From Azospirillum rugosum (GTDB taxonomy: Bacteria > Pseudomonadota > Alphaproteobacteria > Azospirillales > Azospirillaceae): a stretch of DNA of 64,000 nt. The stretch covers positions 1-64,000 of the forward strand of contig NZ_JAGINP010000007.1 of assembly GCF_017876155.1 (NCBI RefSeq). Reading direction: 5' to 3'. Below the pieces are notes generated by a model. It saw nothing but the letters and a program-made list of their open reading frames with translations. It was not told the origin of the DNA and ran no database searches. A program made the position numbers and the translations under genes. Positions 9,301-17,660 of the stretch are shown one piece after another. Every line of letters begins with the position of its first letter. The first letter of the stretch is position 1.

Positions 9301-11236
9301 CAAGGTGTCCGTGCCGCTCGACATTCCGGATTTCCAGGGGCGCCTGCGCCTGATGACGGTGGCCTGGGCCGGCGACAAGCTGGGCCACGACGAATCGTCG
9401 ATGCTGGTCCGCGACCCGGTCCTGGCCGACCTGGGCGTGCCGCGTTTCCTTGCGCCTGGCGACAGGGCCGTGGTGCCGGTCACGCTGGACAACATCGGCG
9501 GCCCGGCCGGCGATTATCAGGTGAAGCTGATCGCCAGCGGCGCCGTCTCGCTGAGCGATCCGGAGGTCGCCGTGAAGAACCTCGGCCGCGGCAAGCGCGC
9601 GTCGGCCGGCCGGGTGCTGACCGCGACGGGCGTGGGCGCCGGCCATGTGGCGCTGGACGTCACCGGGCCGGATGGGCTGCGCATCACCCGCCAGTGGGAG
9701 GTCGCGGTGCGGCCCTCCACCCCGCTGGTCACCCGCCGCATGGCCATCATGGTGCCGCCGGAAAAGCCGGTGGAACTGCCGACCGACCTGTTCTACGGCA
9801 TCCGGCGCGAAACGGCCGCGGTGTCGCTGTCCTTCGGCGCCCTGCCGGACATCGACGTGCCGGGGCTGCTGGCGTCGCTTGAGCGGGCCGGCGCCAACGG
9901 GCTGGAGGCGACGGTCAGCCGCGCGCTGCCGCTGCTGTCCATGGGCGACGTGGCGGTCGGGCTCCGCATGGCGTCCGACGAGCGGGTCAAGGCGCGCGTG
10001 CAGCGCGCCGTGGACCGCGCGCTGACCTTCCAGCGCCAGGACGGCTCCTTCGCCGCCTGGTCGCCGAAGGGCGACGCCGACTCCTGGCTCACCGCCTACG
10101 CGCTGGACTTCCTCAGCCGCGCCAAGGCCGCCGGCTATCGCGTGCCCGAGGTGCCGCACCGCCGGGGGCTGGACGGGCTGCGGGCGACGCTCGACAACGC
10201 CTGGGTGGAAGGCGACGAACTGCCGGGCCGCGCCTACGCGCTCCATGTGCTGGCGCGCGCCAAGATGATCGACGCCGGGGCGGTCCGCTATTTCCAGGAA
10301 AACTTCTGGGACAAGCTGCAGACCGACTTCGCCCGCGCCCAGGTCGCCACGGCCATCGCCGCGCTCGGCGACGGCAACCGCGCGGGCGAGGCCTTCGCGC
10401 GGCTGAGCGGCGCGCGGGTCGTGTCGGCCAGCCTGCGCGACTACGGCTCATCCCTGCGCGACGACGCCGGGGTGGTGGCGCTGATGGCGGAAAGCGGAGT
10501 CGTGGACCGCGACCGCCTGGCCCAGGCGGCGGAGCGCCTGTCCAAGACCTACGCCGCGTTGCGCGTCACCAGCGCGCAGGAGCAGGCCTGGACCCTGCTC
10601 GCCGCCAAGGCGCTGATCGACCGGGCGCCGCCGGCGAAGATCGCCCAGGGCGATCAGATCGTGGAGGCGGCCAAGCCCCTGTTCCAGCGCGTCGATCCGG
10701 CGGCGGTCCCGGCGGTCCGCAACGCCGGCGGCGAACCGCTGCGCCAGATCGTCTCGGTCGTGGGCATCGCCGAGCAGGCGCCCGCGGCGGAGGAGCAGGG
10801 CATGACCGTCACGCGCGGCCTGTTCGACATGACCGGCCATCCGGTGGACCCGGCCGGCGTGCGGCAGAACGACCGCTTGGTGGTGATCCTGGAGGGCTCC
10901 GCCACCGATCCGGTGGACCACCAGACCTTGGTCACCGACCTGCTGCCGGCCGGCTTCGAGATCGAGGCCGTGCGGCTGGCCGGCACCGGCGGGCCGCTCG
11001 GCGACCTGTCCTGGCTGGGCGAGCTGACGACTCCGCGCGCCGTGGACTACCGCGACGACCGCTTCGTCGCCGCCGTGGATCTGACCAAGCAGGCGCCGCG
11101 CTTCCGACTCGTCTACCTGGTGCGCGCGGTGACTCCGGGCGAGTTCACCATGCCCGGCGCCGTGGCGGAGGACATGTACCGCCCCTACCAGACCGGTCGC
11201 ACGGCCGCTGTCCGGCTGCGCGTGCTGCCGGAGTGA
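6329..11236 (+). CDS. alpha-2-macroglobulin family protein lacking the thioester
   Basis: A 1635-residue exported protein of the bacterial alpha-2-macroglobulin family, thought to guard the periplasm against foreign proteases. The ATG at 6329 gives a Sec-type leader, MLRALARVCAVLVASSTPV-IAADA. Domain markers include the MG repeats in the first two thirds (for example the MG-type FLYTERGIYRSGETVNL at about 390), the YVKPPYDSQVMIAV segment, the bait-region-like stretch, and the terpenoid-toroid/CUB part with DGSFAAWSPKGDADSWLTAY. At the place where thioester-bearing members have CLEQ, this one reads GLEA (residues 1191-1194), so no thioester bond can form, as in the YfaS subgroup. The usual partner gene pbpC is not next to it. 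Two Gly/Gln/Asn-rich linkers occur near residues 360 and 475. Confidence 0.9.
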   Translation: MLRALARVCAVLVASSTPVIAADAPPPEPAPFGVSGAEVVAERDVPQACFTFTDRLEKSRAVNYRDYVEVVPLGEGAARADGAQPPARDVVARDRTLCVDGLQHGQKYRITLRDGLPGNDSKRLPTADVREIEVPNRKPSLAFRGAGYILPRIGADGLPLRSINLDRAKLQVLRINDRSLVEKIYFGRISQQLSDHEVGEILDRSGQEVWRGEMAISNSRNQAVVTPFPIDAVLGKLEAGVYIAVASTEDIKPGGWDHKATQWFVVSDLGLNTIMGDDSLVVFARSVATAAPAEGVELRLLARNNTELGKAQTGPDGLARFDLAALRAAGTEPAQALFAYRGAGDFGFLDLATPTVSNSTPNAGSPGGAPAGAAPVRVTLRPGQPDAFLYTERGIYRSGETVNLAMLLRDADAKPVTGRPVTLVIQRPDGFEVERRPLAESGGGSASTRIELPPSAFTGTWTVTAHGEPDPAAGNSGQGSGQNGGQGSGVGPVLGRTEFLVEDFVPPRLDVALSADAKELPADGATTLTLDGHFLYGAPAAGLPGELSVTLRAAANPYPNLPGYRFGLAQEEVKPQRADRPGFTTNRNGQAKLDLSLPKAPESTKPLEAVVRATLLDIGGRSVSRDLVLPVRHQPFAIGVRPRFEGEGVPEGATAGFDVVAVGPDGQPMDKDDLSYELFEEDYDYVWFEANGRWDYKVTVRDQRVTGGTLAAQAAKPASVEAPVGAGRYRLEVFDSKTGVATSLRFAAGWWMTPTAGERPDEVDVTVMLPAYKGGETAWVYVKPPYDSQVMIAVADRRIRQATTRRIGPEGAFLEIPVDPTWTGGVYVLATAFATPDAQNAAGGTAGKGGGPRRAVGLSWLGVDAGQRALDVRVAAPAETEPRRPVTAEVTLNGVPEGAPAFVTVAAVDDAVLQLTDQHTPDPNDHYLGKRRLGVELRDVFGRLIDPAVLDATRTRPTAAPRLRQVGVTVPQKSERVVSLFSGVVPVGADGKVSVPLDIPDFQGRLRLMTVAWAGDKLGHDESSMLVRDPVLADLGVPRFLAPGDRAVVPVTLDNIGGPAGDYQVKLIASGAVSLSDPEVAVKNLGRGKRASAGRVLTATGVGAGHVALDVTGPDGLRITRQWEVAVRPSTPLVTRRMAIMVPPEKPVELPTDLFYGIRRETAAVSLSFGALPDIDVPGLLASLERAGANGLEATVSRALPLLSMGDVAVGLRMASDERVKARVQRAVDRALTFQRQDGSFAAWSPKGDADSWLTAYALDFLSRAKAAGYRVPEVPHRRGLDGLRATLDNAWVEGDELPGRAYALHVLARAKMIDAGAVRYFQENFWDKLQTDFARAQVATAIAALGDGNRAGEAFARLSGARVVSASLRDYGSSLRDDAGVVALMAESGVVDRDRLAQAAERLSKTYAALRVTSAQEQAWTLLAAKALIDRAPPAKIAQGDQIVEAAKPLFQRVDPAAVPAVRNAGGEPLRQIVSVVGIAEQAPAAEEQGMTVTRGLFDMTGHPVDPAGVRQNDRLVVILEGSATDPVDHQTLVTDLLPAGFEIEAVRLAGTGGPLGDLSWLGELTTPRAVDYRDDRFVAAVDLTKQAPRFRLVYLVRAVTPGEFTMPGAVAEDMYRPYQTGRTAAVRLRVLPE

Positions 11237-11252
11237 GGGGAGCGATGTGATC

Positions 11253-11338
11253 TGTTGGGTTTCGCTTCGCTGCACCCAACCTACGGCTCAGCCCGACGGG
11301 ACGGTCGTAGGTCGGGTGAAGCGAAGCGCAACCCGACA
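11253..11338. repeat. imperfect inverted repeat, 33-base arms
   Basis: Arms at 11253-11285 (TGTTGGGTTTCGCTTCGCTG...) and 11306-11338 (...GAAGCGAAGCGCAACCCGACA) match as reverse complements at 29 of 33 positions, around a 20-base loop. It lies directly after the alpha-2-macroglobulin gene. This GGTCGGGT-GAAGCGAAGCG-CAACCCGAC type of palindrome is seen as an intergenic repeat in many proteobacteria; it may also end or protect the upstream transcript. Confidence 0.75.
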
Positions 11339-11356
11339 AATCCCTAGATCAAATCC

Positions 11357-11539
11357 CTAAATCAGTTTCCGGCGGTCGTCGTCGCGCTGCCGCGTGATCA
11401 GCATCATGATCACCACCACGACCGCGAAGAAGGCGGTCAAGGCCACGTAGAACAGCAGCGCGAACCCAACGGTCATGGTGCCGACCAGCACCATGGCGAG
11501 TATCCAGACCCCCAGCGATACGATGGCGCGTGACGACAT
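11357..11539 (-). CDS. putative small membrane protein
   Basis: A possible 60-residue protein made almost wholly of two hydrophobic helices (VSLGVWILAMVLVGTMTVGF and ALLFYVALTAFFAVVVVIMM) followed by a basic tail, TRQRDDDRRK. The two-helix layout with a charged C-terminus is typical of small inner-membrane proteins. The ATG at 11539 is chosen because the frame upstream of it looks non-coding, but no convincing ribosome binding site is seen. Function unknown; it could be a chance frame. Confidence 0.45.
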   Translation of the reverse strand: MSSRAIVSLGVWILAMVLVGTMTVGFALLFYVALTAFFAVVVVIMMLITRQRDDDRRKLI

Positions 11540-11734
11540 CGGCTGCCCCAACCCGTGCTGGTCCGCCCTGGGCCGCGGCGTCTGGGCGGCGGTGACCGGC
11601 GGATCTTTGTTTGCGATTCGAAGGTGCCATAGTTTGGTGTCCAAACGATGTGGCATCCTGTCACAGCGCGCGTGCGCCGCACCCCGTTTGAAACAGCCAA
11701 GGGTAGAGGCCGTTGCGGTACCCCGCAGTCCGGC

Positions 11735-11763
11735 TTGACAGCGATTGGAGTCGGCCTTACCTT
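11735..11763 (+). promoter_or_regulatory. candidate sigma-70-type promoter of the beta-oxidation operon
   Basis: A consensus -35 hexamer TTGACA at 11735-11740 is followed after 17 bases by a weak -10 (TACCTT, 11758-11763). The LiuR-like dyad starts inside the -10, so a bound MerR-type regulator would sit on the RNA polymerase start region. Confidence 0.5.
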
Positions 11764-11777
11764 TACGTAAACGTCAA
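11762..11777. promoter_or_regulatory. LiuR-like MerR-family operator
   Basis: The sequence TTTACGT-AA-ACGTCAA is a near-perfect dyad of the form TTKACGT-N2-ACGTMAA. It resembles the published LiuR-type operator of MerR-family regulators that control branched-chain and fatty acyl-CoA degradation. It lies 60 bases before the merR start chosen here and overlaps the predicted promoter, which fits autoregulation and control of the genes downstream. Confidence 0.65.
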
Positions 11778-11837
11778 CCAATGACGGACGCGGCCATCAA
11801 ACGGGGCCGACAACGGGCATGGGAAGGGTGGGACGGC

Positions 11838-12323
11838 ATGGCGCAGCCGGCGCGAAGCATGGGCTGGGACGCCCGCGACACCGAAGGCCAGGGCGCAGGC
11901 ACGCCTGACGATGGGCGCAGCTACAGCATCGGTGCGCTCGCCGACGAGTTCGGCCTGACCCACCGCACCATCCGCCATTACGAGGACGAAGGGCTGCTGG
12001 CCCCGGCGCGCGAGGGCACGGCCCGAGTCTACAGCCGCCGCGACCGGGCGCGCCTCGCCCTGATTTGCCGCGGCAAGCGGCTGGGCTTCAGCCTCGCCGA
12101 GATCAAGGAATTCCTGACCCTCTACGACGCCGACGAGGCGCAGTTGGAGCAGATGCGCTTCATGCAGCGCATCGCCCGGCGGCGCATCGGCGACCTTGAA
12201 CGCCAATTGCAGGATGTCCAGCAGACGCTGGCGGAACTGCGCACCATTGACACCCAGATCTCCGATCACTTCCGCCGCAGCGGAATCACGGAGACGCAGA
12301 CCCCGGAGGAACCGCGCTCATGA
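11838..12323 (+). CDS. MerR family transcriptional regulator of acyl-CoA degradation
   Basis: A MerR-type DNA-binding regulator (161 residues from this start). The winged helix-turn-helix reads YSIGALADEFGLTHRTIRHY, then EDEGLLAPAREGTARVYSRR, followed by RDRARLALICRGKRLGFSLAEIKEFL and a C-terminal coiled coil (about 105-150) for dimerisation. No cysteine-based metal site is present, as in the LiuR/IsoR branch. The ATG at 11838 follows a purine-rich GGGAAGGGTGGG; an ATG at 11781 in the same frame lacks a ribosome binding site and would sit against the operator. Its stop overlaps the thiolase start in ATGA, so it is the first gene of the beta-oxidation operon and likely controls it. Confidence 0.88.
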   Translation: MAQPARSMGWDARDTEGQGAGTPDDGRSYSIGALADEFGLTHRTIRHYEDEGLLAPAREGTARVYSRRDRARLALICRGKRLGFSLAEIKEFLTLYDADEAQLEQMRFMQRIARRRIGDLERQLQDVQQTLAELRTIDTQISDHFRRSGITETQTPEEPRS

Positions 12324-13459
12324 AATCGGTCGTCATCGCCGGCTATGCCCGCTCTCCCTTCACCTTCGCCAGCAAGGGCGAACTGACCAAGGTCCGTCCG
12401 GACGACCTGCTGGCCCACGTGGTCAAGGCGCTGGTCGAGCGCACCGGCGTGAACCCGGCGGACATCGAGGACGTGGTCGTCGGCTGCGCCTTCCCCGAGG
12501 GCGAGCAGGGCATGAACGTCGCCCGCACCGTCTCCTTCCTGGCCGGCCTGCCGCAGAGCGCCGCCGCGACGACGATCAACCGCTACTGCGGATCGTCCAT
12601 GCAGGCGATCCATCAGGCGGCGGGCGCCATCCAGATGGGCGCCGGCGAGGTCTTCGTCTGCGGCGGCATCGAGTCGATGACCCGCGTTCCGATCATGGGC
12701 TACAACCCGCTGCCCAACCCGACCCTGAAGCAAAGCTATCCGGAGTCCTACTGCTCCATGGGCATCACGGCGGAGAACGTCGCCCGCCGCTATGAGATCG
12801 CCCGTGCCGACCAGGAGGCCTTCGCCGTGGCTTCCCACGCCAAGGCCGCCGCCGCGCAGGCCGAAGGGCGTCTTTCGGAGGAGATCGTCGCCATCCCGAC
12901 GACCGGCGGCGCCGCGGTGGAGCGCGACGGCTGCATCCGCCCGGGCACGACGGCGGAGGGGCTGGCCGGCCTGAAGCCCGCCTTCATGGCCGACGGATCG
13001 GTCACCGCCGCCACCTCCTCCCCCCTGACCGACGGCGGCGCCGCGGTGCTGGTGACGACGGAGGAGTACGCGAAGGCCAACGGCCTGCCGATTCTCGCCC
13101 GCATCCGTTCGGTCGCGGTCGCCGGCTGCGCTCCGGAGGTGATGGGTCTCGGCCCGGTTCCCGCCGCCCAAAAGGCCTTGCAGCGCGCCGGCTTGTCCGT
13201 CGGCGACATCGACATCATCGAGCTGAACGAGGCCTTCGCCTCCCAGGCCATCGCCTGCATGCGCGACCTGGACATCGACCCGGCCAAGGTGAACCTGGAC
13301 GGCGGCGCCATCGCGCTCGGCCACCCGCTGGGCGCCACCGGCGCCCGCATCACCGGCAAGGCCGCGGCCCTGCTGAAGCGCGAGGGCAAGCAGTTCGCGC
13401 TGGCCACCCAGTGCATCGGCGGCGGCCAGGGCATCGCCACCATCCTGGAAGCGGTCTGA
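12320..13459 (+). CDS. fadA: acetyl-CoA C-acyltransferase (thiolase)
   Basis: A 379-residue degradative thiolase that cleaves 3-ketoacyl-CoA with CoA to give acetyl-CoA and a shortened acyl-CoA. The nucleophilic cysteine is Cys90 in INRYCGSSMQAIHQAAGAI; the second signature NLDGGAIALGHPLGATGAR carries the active-site histidine, and CIGGGQG near the C-terminus carries the second catalytic cysteine. Its start codon overlaps the merR stop by four bases. With the two following genes it completes the beta-oxidation cycle. The family symbol is by function; chain-length specificity is not known. Confidence 0.92.
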   Translation: MKSVVIAGYARSPFTFASKGELTKVRPDDLLAHVVKALVERTGVNPADIEDVVVGCAFPEGEQGMNVARTVSFLAGLPQSAAATTINRYCGSSMQAIHQAAGAIQMGAGEVFVCGGIESMTRVPIMGYNPLPNPTLKQSYPESYCSMGITAENVARRYEIARADQEAFAVASHAKAAAAQAEGRLSEEIVAIPTTGGAAVERDGCIRPGTTAEGLAGLKPAFMADGSVTAATSSPLTDGGAAVLVTTEEYAKANGLPILARIRSVAVAGCAPEVMGLGPVPAAQKALQRAGLSVGDIDIIELNEAFASQAIACMRDLDIDPAKVNLDGGAIALGHPLGATGARITGKAAALLKREGKQFALATQCIGGGQGIATILEAV

Positions 13460-13488
13460 CGGCGCGGCCGGGAAGGGAGGCAACGACC

Positions 13489-15822
13489 ATGACCATCAAA
13501 CGCGCCGCCGTGATCGGCTCCGGCGTCATGGGCAGCGGCATCGCCGCCCATTTCGCGAACGCCGGCATCCCGGTCGTCCTGCTGGACATTCCGGCAAAAG
13601 AGGGTGACGACCGCAGCGCCATCGCCAAGGGGGCTCTCCAGAAGCTGCTGAAGGCCGACCCCGCGCCCTTCATGCACCCCAAGAACGCCAAGCTGGTCAC
13701 CCCGGGCAACCTGGAGGACGACCTGCACCTGCTGGCCGACGTGGACTGGATTGTCGAGGCGATCGTGGAGAACCCGGCCGTGAAGGCCGACCTCTACAAG
13801 CGCATCGACCCGGTGCGCAAGGACGGCTCCGTGGTGTCGTCCAACACCTCGACCATTCCGCTCGGCGTGCTGGTGGAGGGCCAGTCGGAGTCGTTCCAGC
13901 GCGACTTCATGATCACCCACTTCTTCAACCCGCCGCGCTACATGCGCCTGCTGGAGATCGTGGGCGGGGAGAAGACAAGGGGTCACGCGCTGGCCGCCGT
14001 GGCCGACGTCTGCGACCGGCAGCTCGGAAAAGGCGTGGTCCGCTGCAAGGACACGCCGGGCTTCATCGCCAACCGAATCGGCGTCTACTGGATCCAGACG
14101 GCCATCAACGCCGCCGTGGACCTGGGCCTGACGGTGGAGGAGGCGGACGCCGTCGTCGGCCGCCCCATGGGCATCCCGAAGACGGGCGTGTTCGGTCTGG
14201 TGGACCTCGTCGGGCTCGACCTGATGCCGCACATCGCCAAGAGCCTGCTCGCCACCCTGCCGGAAAACGACGCCTACCGCAGCGCCTTCCGGGAGCATCC
14301 GGTGATCACGCGGATGATCGCGGAAGGCTACACCGGCCGCAAGGGCAAGGGCGGCTTCTACCGCCTGAACCGCGCGGGCGGCGGCAAGGTCAAGGAAGCC
14401 ATCGACTTGGTTACCGGCGAATACCGCCGCTCCGACAAGCCGAAGCTGGAGAGCGTCACCGCCGCCGGCCGCGACCTGCGGGCGCTGGCGGAATTCCCGG
14501 ACAAGACCGGGCAGTACGCGCGCCGGGTGCTGGCCCACACGCTGGCCTACGCCGCCTCGCTGGTGCCGGAGATCGCCGACAGCATCGTCGCGGTCGATGA
14601 GGGCATGAAGCTCGGCTACGCCTGGAAGCAGGGCCCGTTCGAGTTGATCGACCGGCTGGGCACGGACTGGTTCGCGGAACTCTGCCGCAGCGAGGGCATC
14701 CCCGTGCCGCCGCTGGTCGAACAGGCCGCCGGTCGTCCCTTCTACCGGGTGGAGGATGGCAAGCTCCAGCACCTGACCACCGCCGGCGTCTACGACACGG
14801 TGGTGCGGCCGGACGGCGTGCTGCTGCTGGCCGACATCAAGCGGGCGTCGAAGCCGGTGTGGAAGAACGGCTCGGCCAGCCTGTGGGACATCGGCGACGG
14901 CGTGCTGTGCGTCGAATTCACCAGCAAGATGAACGCGCTGGACGGCGACGTGATGGCCGCCTATGGCAAGGCCATGGGGCTGATCGGCGACGGCAAGGGT
15001 GACTGGAAGGCGCTGGTCATCCACAACGAGGCCGACAACTTCTCCGTCGGCGCCAACCTGGGCCTCGCCCTCTTCGTGCTGAACATCGGCCTGTGGCCGC
15101 AGATCGAGGAGATGGTGGAGGCCGGCCAGCGCACCTACCGCGCGCTGAAATACGCGCCCTTCCCGGTGGTGGCGGCCCCCAGCGGGCTGGCGCTCGGCGG
15201 CGGGTGCGAGATCCTGCTGCATTCCGACCACGTCCAGGCCCACGCCGAAACCTACATGGGCCTCGTCGAAGTCGGCGTCGGGCTGATCCCGGCCTGGGGC
15301 GGCTGCACGGAGATGCTGGCCCGCGCCGCGGCGAACCCCAAGGTGCCGAAGGGGCCCATGCCCCCGATCGCTACGGCCTTCGAGACCATCAGCCTCGCCA
15401 AGGTCGCCAAGTCGGCGGCGGAGGCCAAGGACCTGATGTACCTGCGCCCCTCCGACGGCATCACCATGAACCGCGACCGGCTGCTGGCCGACGCCAAGGC
15501 AAAGGCGCTGGAACTGGCGGCCAACTACAGCCCGCCGGAAAAGACGACCTACACGCTGCCCGGCCCGACCGGCGCGGCCGCGCTGGAACTGTTCCTGGAA
15601 GGCTTCGCCCTGCAGGGCAAGGCCACGCCGCACGACGTGGTCGTCTGCGGCAAGCTGGCCGGCGTGCTGACCGGCGGCCCCAAGGCCGACGTTACCCAGC
15701 CGGTGACCGAGGAGCAGATGCTGAGCCTTGAGCGCAAGGCCTTCATGGAACTGGTGCGCACCGCCGGCACCATCGACCGGATCGAGCACATGCTCACCAC
15801 CGGCAAGCCGCTGCGGAACTGA
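13489..15822 (+). CDS. 3-hydroxyacyl-CoA dehydrogenase / enoyl-CoA hydratase
   Basis: A 777-residue bifunctional beta-oxidation enzyme. The NAD-binding dehydrogenase comes first (GSGVMGSGIAAHFANAGIPV at residues 10-29; SSNTSTIPLGVL; HFFNPPRYMRLLEIV with the catalytic histidine), then its C-terminal helical domains. The enoyl-CoA hydratase/crotonase fold occupies about residues 455-650 (FTSKMNALDGDVMAAYGKA, APSGLALGGGCEILLHSD, LVEVGVGLIPAWGGCTEML). This order, dehydrogenase first and hydratase last, is that of FadN-type proteins and opposite to E. coli FadB. A strong GGAAGGGAGG precedes the ATG. It sits 29 bases after the thiolase gene and 17 before the acyl-CoA dehydrogenase gene. Confidence 0.92.
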   Translation: MTIKRAAVIGSGVMGSGIAAHFANAGIPVVLLDIPAKEGDDRSAIAKGALQKLLKADPAPFMHPKNAKLVTPGNLEDDLHLLADVDWIVEAIVENPAVKADLYKRIDPVRKDGSVVSSNTSTIPLGVLVEGQSESFQRDFMITHFFNPPRYMRLLEIVGGEKTRGHALAAVADVCDRQLGKGVVRCKDTPGFIANRIGVYWIQTAINAAVDLGLTVEEADAVVGRPMGIPKTGVFGLVDLVGLDLMPHIAKSLLATLPENDAYRSAFREHPVITRMIAEGYTGRKGKGGFYRLNRAGGGKVKEAIDLVTGEYRRSDKPKLESVTAAGRDLRALAEFPDKTGQYARRVLAHTLAYAASLVPEIADSIVAVDEGMKLGYAWKQGPFELIDRLGTDWFAELCRSEGIPVPPLVEQAAGRPFYRVEDGKLQHLTTAGVYDTVVRPDGVLLLADIKRASKPVWKNGSASLWDIGDGVLCVEFTSKMNALDGDVMAAYGKAMGLIGDGKGDWKALVIHNEADNFSVGANLGLALFVLNIGLWPQIEEMVEAGQRTYRALKYAPFPVVAAPSGLALGGGCEILLHSDHVQAHAETYMGLVEVGVGLIPAWGGCTEMLARAAANPKVPKGPMPPIATAFETISLAKVAKSAAEAKDLMYLRPSDGITMNRDRLLADAKAKALELAANYSPPEKTTYTLPGPTGAAALELFLEGFALQGKATPHDVVVCGKLAGVLTGGPKADVTQPVTEEQMLSLERKAFMELVRTAGTIDRIEHMLTTGKPLRN

Positions 15823-15839
15823 TCGGGGAGGACGCAAGA

Positions 15840-17630
15840 ATGCCGATTTACAAGGCTCCGCTCGAGGATGTGCGCTTCGTCCTCGACGAGATCGTGGGCG
15901 CCGGGAAGCTGGCCGAACTGCCGGGCTACCAGGACGCCACGCCGGACCTGATCGCCCAGGTGCTGGAGGAAGGCGCAAAGCTGTGCGAGGAGGTGCTGTT
16001 CCCGTTGAACCAGTCCGGCGACGCGGAAGGCTGTACGTTCGAGAATGGCGTGGTGCGTACGCCGAAGGGCTTCAAGGAAGCGTACGGCACGTACATCGAG
16101 GCGGGGTGGCAGGGCCTGTCCTGCGACCCGGCCTATGGCGGGCAGGGCCTGCCGAAGCTGGTCAACACGATGCTGGAGGAGTTCATCTGCTCCGCCAACC
16201 TCAGCTTCGGCATGTATCCGGGCCTGTCGCTGGGCGCCTACAACGCGCTGTCCACCTATGGCTCCGACCCACTGAAGCAACGCTTCCTCGGCCGGCTGGT
16301 GGACGGGACCTGGGCCGGCACCATGTGCCTGACGGAGCCGCATTGCGGCACCGACCTCGGCATGATCCGCACCAAGGCGGTCCCGCAGGAGGATGGCAGC
16401 CACAAAATCACCGGCACGAAGATCTTCATCTCCGCCGGCGAGCATGACCTGACCGAGAACATCCTGCACCTCGTCCTGGCGCGCCTTCCCGACGCGCCGG
16501 CCGGGACGCGTGGAATCAGCCTGTTTCTGGTGCCCAAGTTCCTGCCCAACGAGGACGGCACGGTTGGCCCGCGCAACGGCGTCGCCTGCGGTTCCATCGA
16601 GCACAAGATGGGCATCAAGGCGTCCTCGACCTGCGTCATGAACTTCGAGGAGGCCACCGGCTGGCTGGTCGGCGAGCCCCACAAGGGCATGCGCGCCATG
16701 TTCGTGATGATGAACGCGGCCCGCCTCGCCGTCGGCATCCAGGGGCTGGGGCTGGCCGAAGTCAGCTACCAGAACGCGGTCGCCTACGCGAAGGAGCGTC
16801 TGCAGGGCCGGTCGCTGAAGGGCGCACAGCACCCGGACAAGCCGGCCGACCCGATCATCGTCCATCCGGACGTGCGGCGGAACCTGATGACCGCCCGCGC
16901 CTTCACGGAGGGCGCTCGTGCGCTCGGCGCATTGGTCGGTTACCAGCTCGACGTGGCCGAACGCCACGCCGACGAGCGGACGCGGAAGGAGGCCGACGAG
17001 TTCGTCCAGCTGATGACGCCGATCGTCAAGGCCCTGTTCACCGACATCGGCTTCGACGCCGCGAACATCGCGGTCCAGGTGCATGGCGGCCACGGCTTCA
17101 TCTGGGAAACCGGCGTGGAGCAGTATGTCCGCGACGCGCGCATCTGCCAGATCTACGAAGGCACCAACGGCATCCAGGCGCTCGACCTCGTCGGCCGCAA
17201 GATGCCGCAGGACATGGGGCGCCTGCTGCGCCGCTTCTTCCATCCCGTCGCCGCGGACATCGAGGCCGACATGGAAACGGAGGATCTGGCCGAGTTCGTC
17301 CTGCCGCTCGCCAAGGCCTTCGCCAAGCTGCAGCAAGCGACCGCGGTCATCGCCCAGAAGGGCCTGAAGGACCCGGAGGAGGCCGGTGCGGCCGCCAGCG
17401 ACTACCTGCGTCTGTTCGGCTTGGTGGCGCTCGGCTGGATGTGGCTGCGGATGGTCAAGGCCGCCCGAATGAGGCTGGCGACCGAGGAGGGCAACGCGGC
17501 CTTTCTGGAGGCCAAGGTCAAGACCGCCCGGTTCTACATGGCCAAGCTGCTGCCGCAGACCAACGCTCTGTTCATCACCATCATGGCCGGCGCCAAGCCG
17601 CTGATGGAGTTGGAGGAGTCCGCCTTTTAA
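15840..17630 (+). CDS. acyl-CoA dehydrogenase
   Basis: A 596-residue FAD-dependent acyl-CoA dehydrogenase of the long form with an extra C-terminal domain, catalysing the first, alpha,beta-oxidising step of beta-oxidation. Visible motifs: the FAD/substrate segment MCLTEPHCGTDLGMIRTKAV, ITGTKIFISAGEHD, and the catalytic-base region ICQIYEGTNGIQALDLVGRK. The long form includes proteins named DmdC (3-methylmercaptopropionyl-CoA dehydrogenase), but most members in this kind of operon act on fatty acyl-CoA; the context with thiolase and HAD/ECH favours fatty acids. It is the last gene before a terminator. Confidence 0.92.
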   Translation: MPIYKAPLEDVRFVLDEIVGAGKLAELPGYQDATPDLIAQVLEEGAKLCEEVLFPLNQSGDAEGCTFENGVVRTPKGFKEAYGTYIEAGWQGLSCDPAYGGQGLPKLVNTMLEEFICSANLSFGMYPGLSLGAYNALSTYGSDPLKQRFLGRLVDGTWAGTMCLTEPHCGTDLGMIRTKAVPQEDGSHKITGTKIFISAGEHDLTENILHLVLARLPDAPAGTRGISLFLVPKFLPNEDGTVGPRNGVACGSIEHKMGIKASSTCVMNFEEATGWLVGEPHKGMRAMFVMMNAARLAVGIQGLGLAEVSYQNAVAYAKERLQGRSLKGAQHPDKPADPIIVHPDVRRNLMTARAFTEGARALGALVGYQLDVAERHADERTRKEADEFVQLMTPIVKALFTDIGFDAANIAVQVHGGHGFIWETGVEQYVRDARICQIYEGTNGIQALDLVGRKMPQDMGRLLRRFFHPVAADIEADMETEDLAEFVLPLAKAFAKLQQATAVIAQKGLKDPEEAGAAASDYLRLFGLVALGWMWLRMVKAARMRLATEEGNAAFLEAKVKTARFYMAKLLPQTNALFITIMAGAKPLMELEESAF

Positions 17631-17660
17631 AACCTTTCCAGACGAGCTTCCCGCTGTCGG

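Noticed and set aside
6371-10246. Very long minus-strand open frame opposite the alpha-2-macroglobulin gene
   Set aside because: It mirrors the codon pattern of the real gene; high GC removes stop codons on the opposite strand. It has no recognisable domain and is rich in His/Arg/Gly as antisense frames are.
12790-15978. Long minus-strand frame opposite the thiolase and HAD/ECH genes
   Set aside because: Antisense shadow of clear beta-oxidation genes, no family signature.
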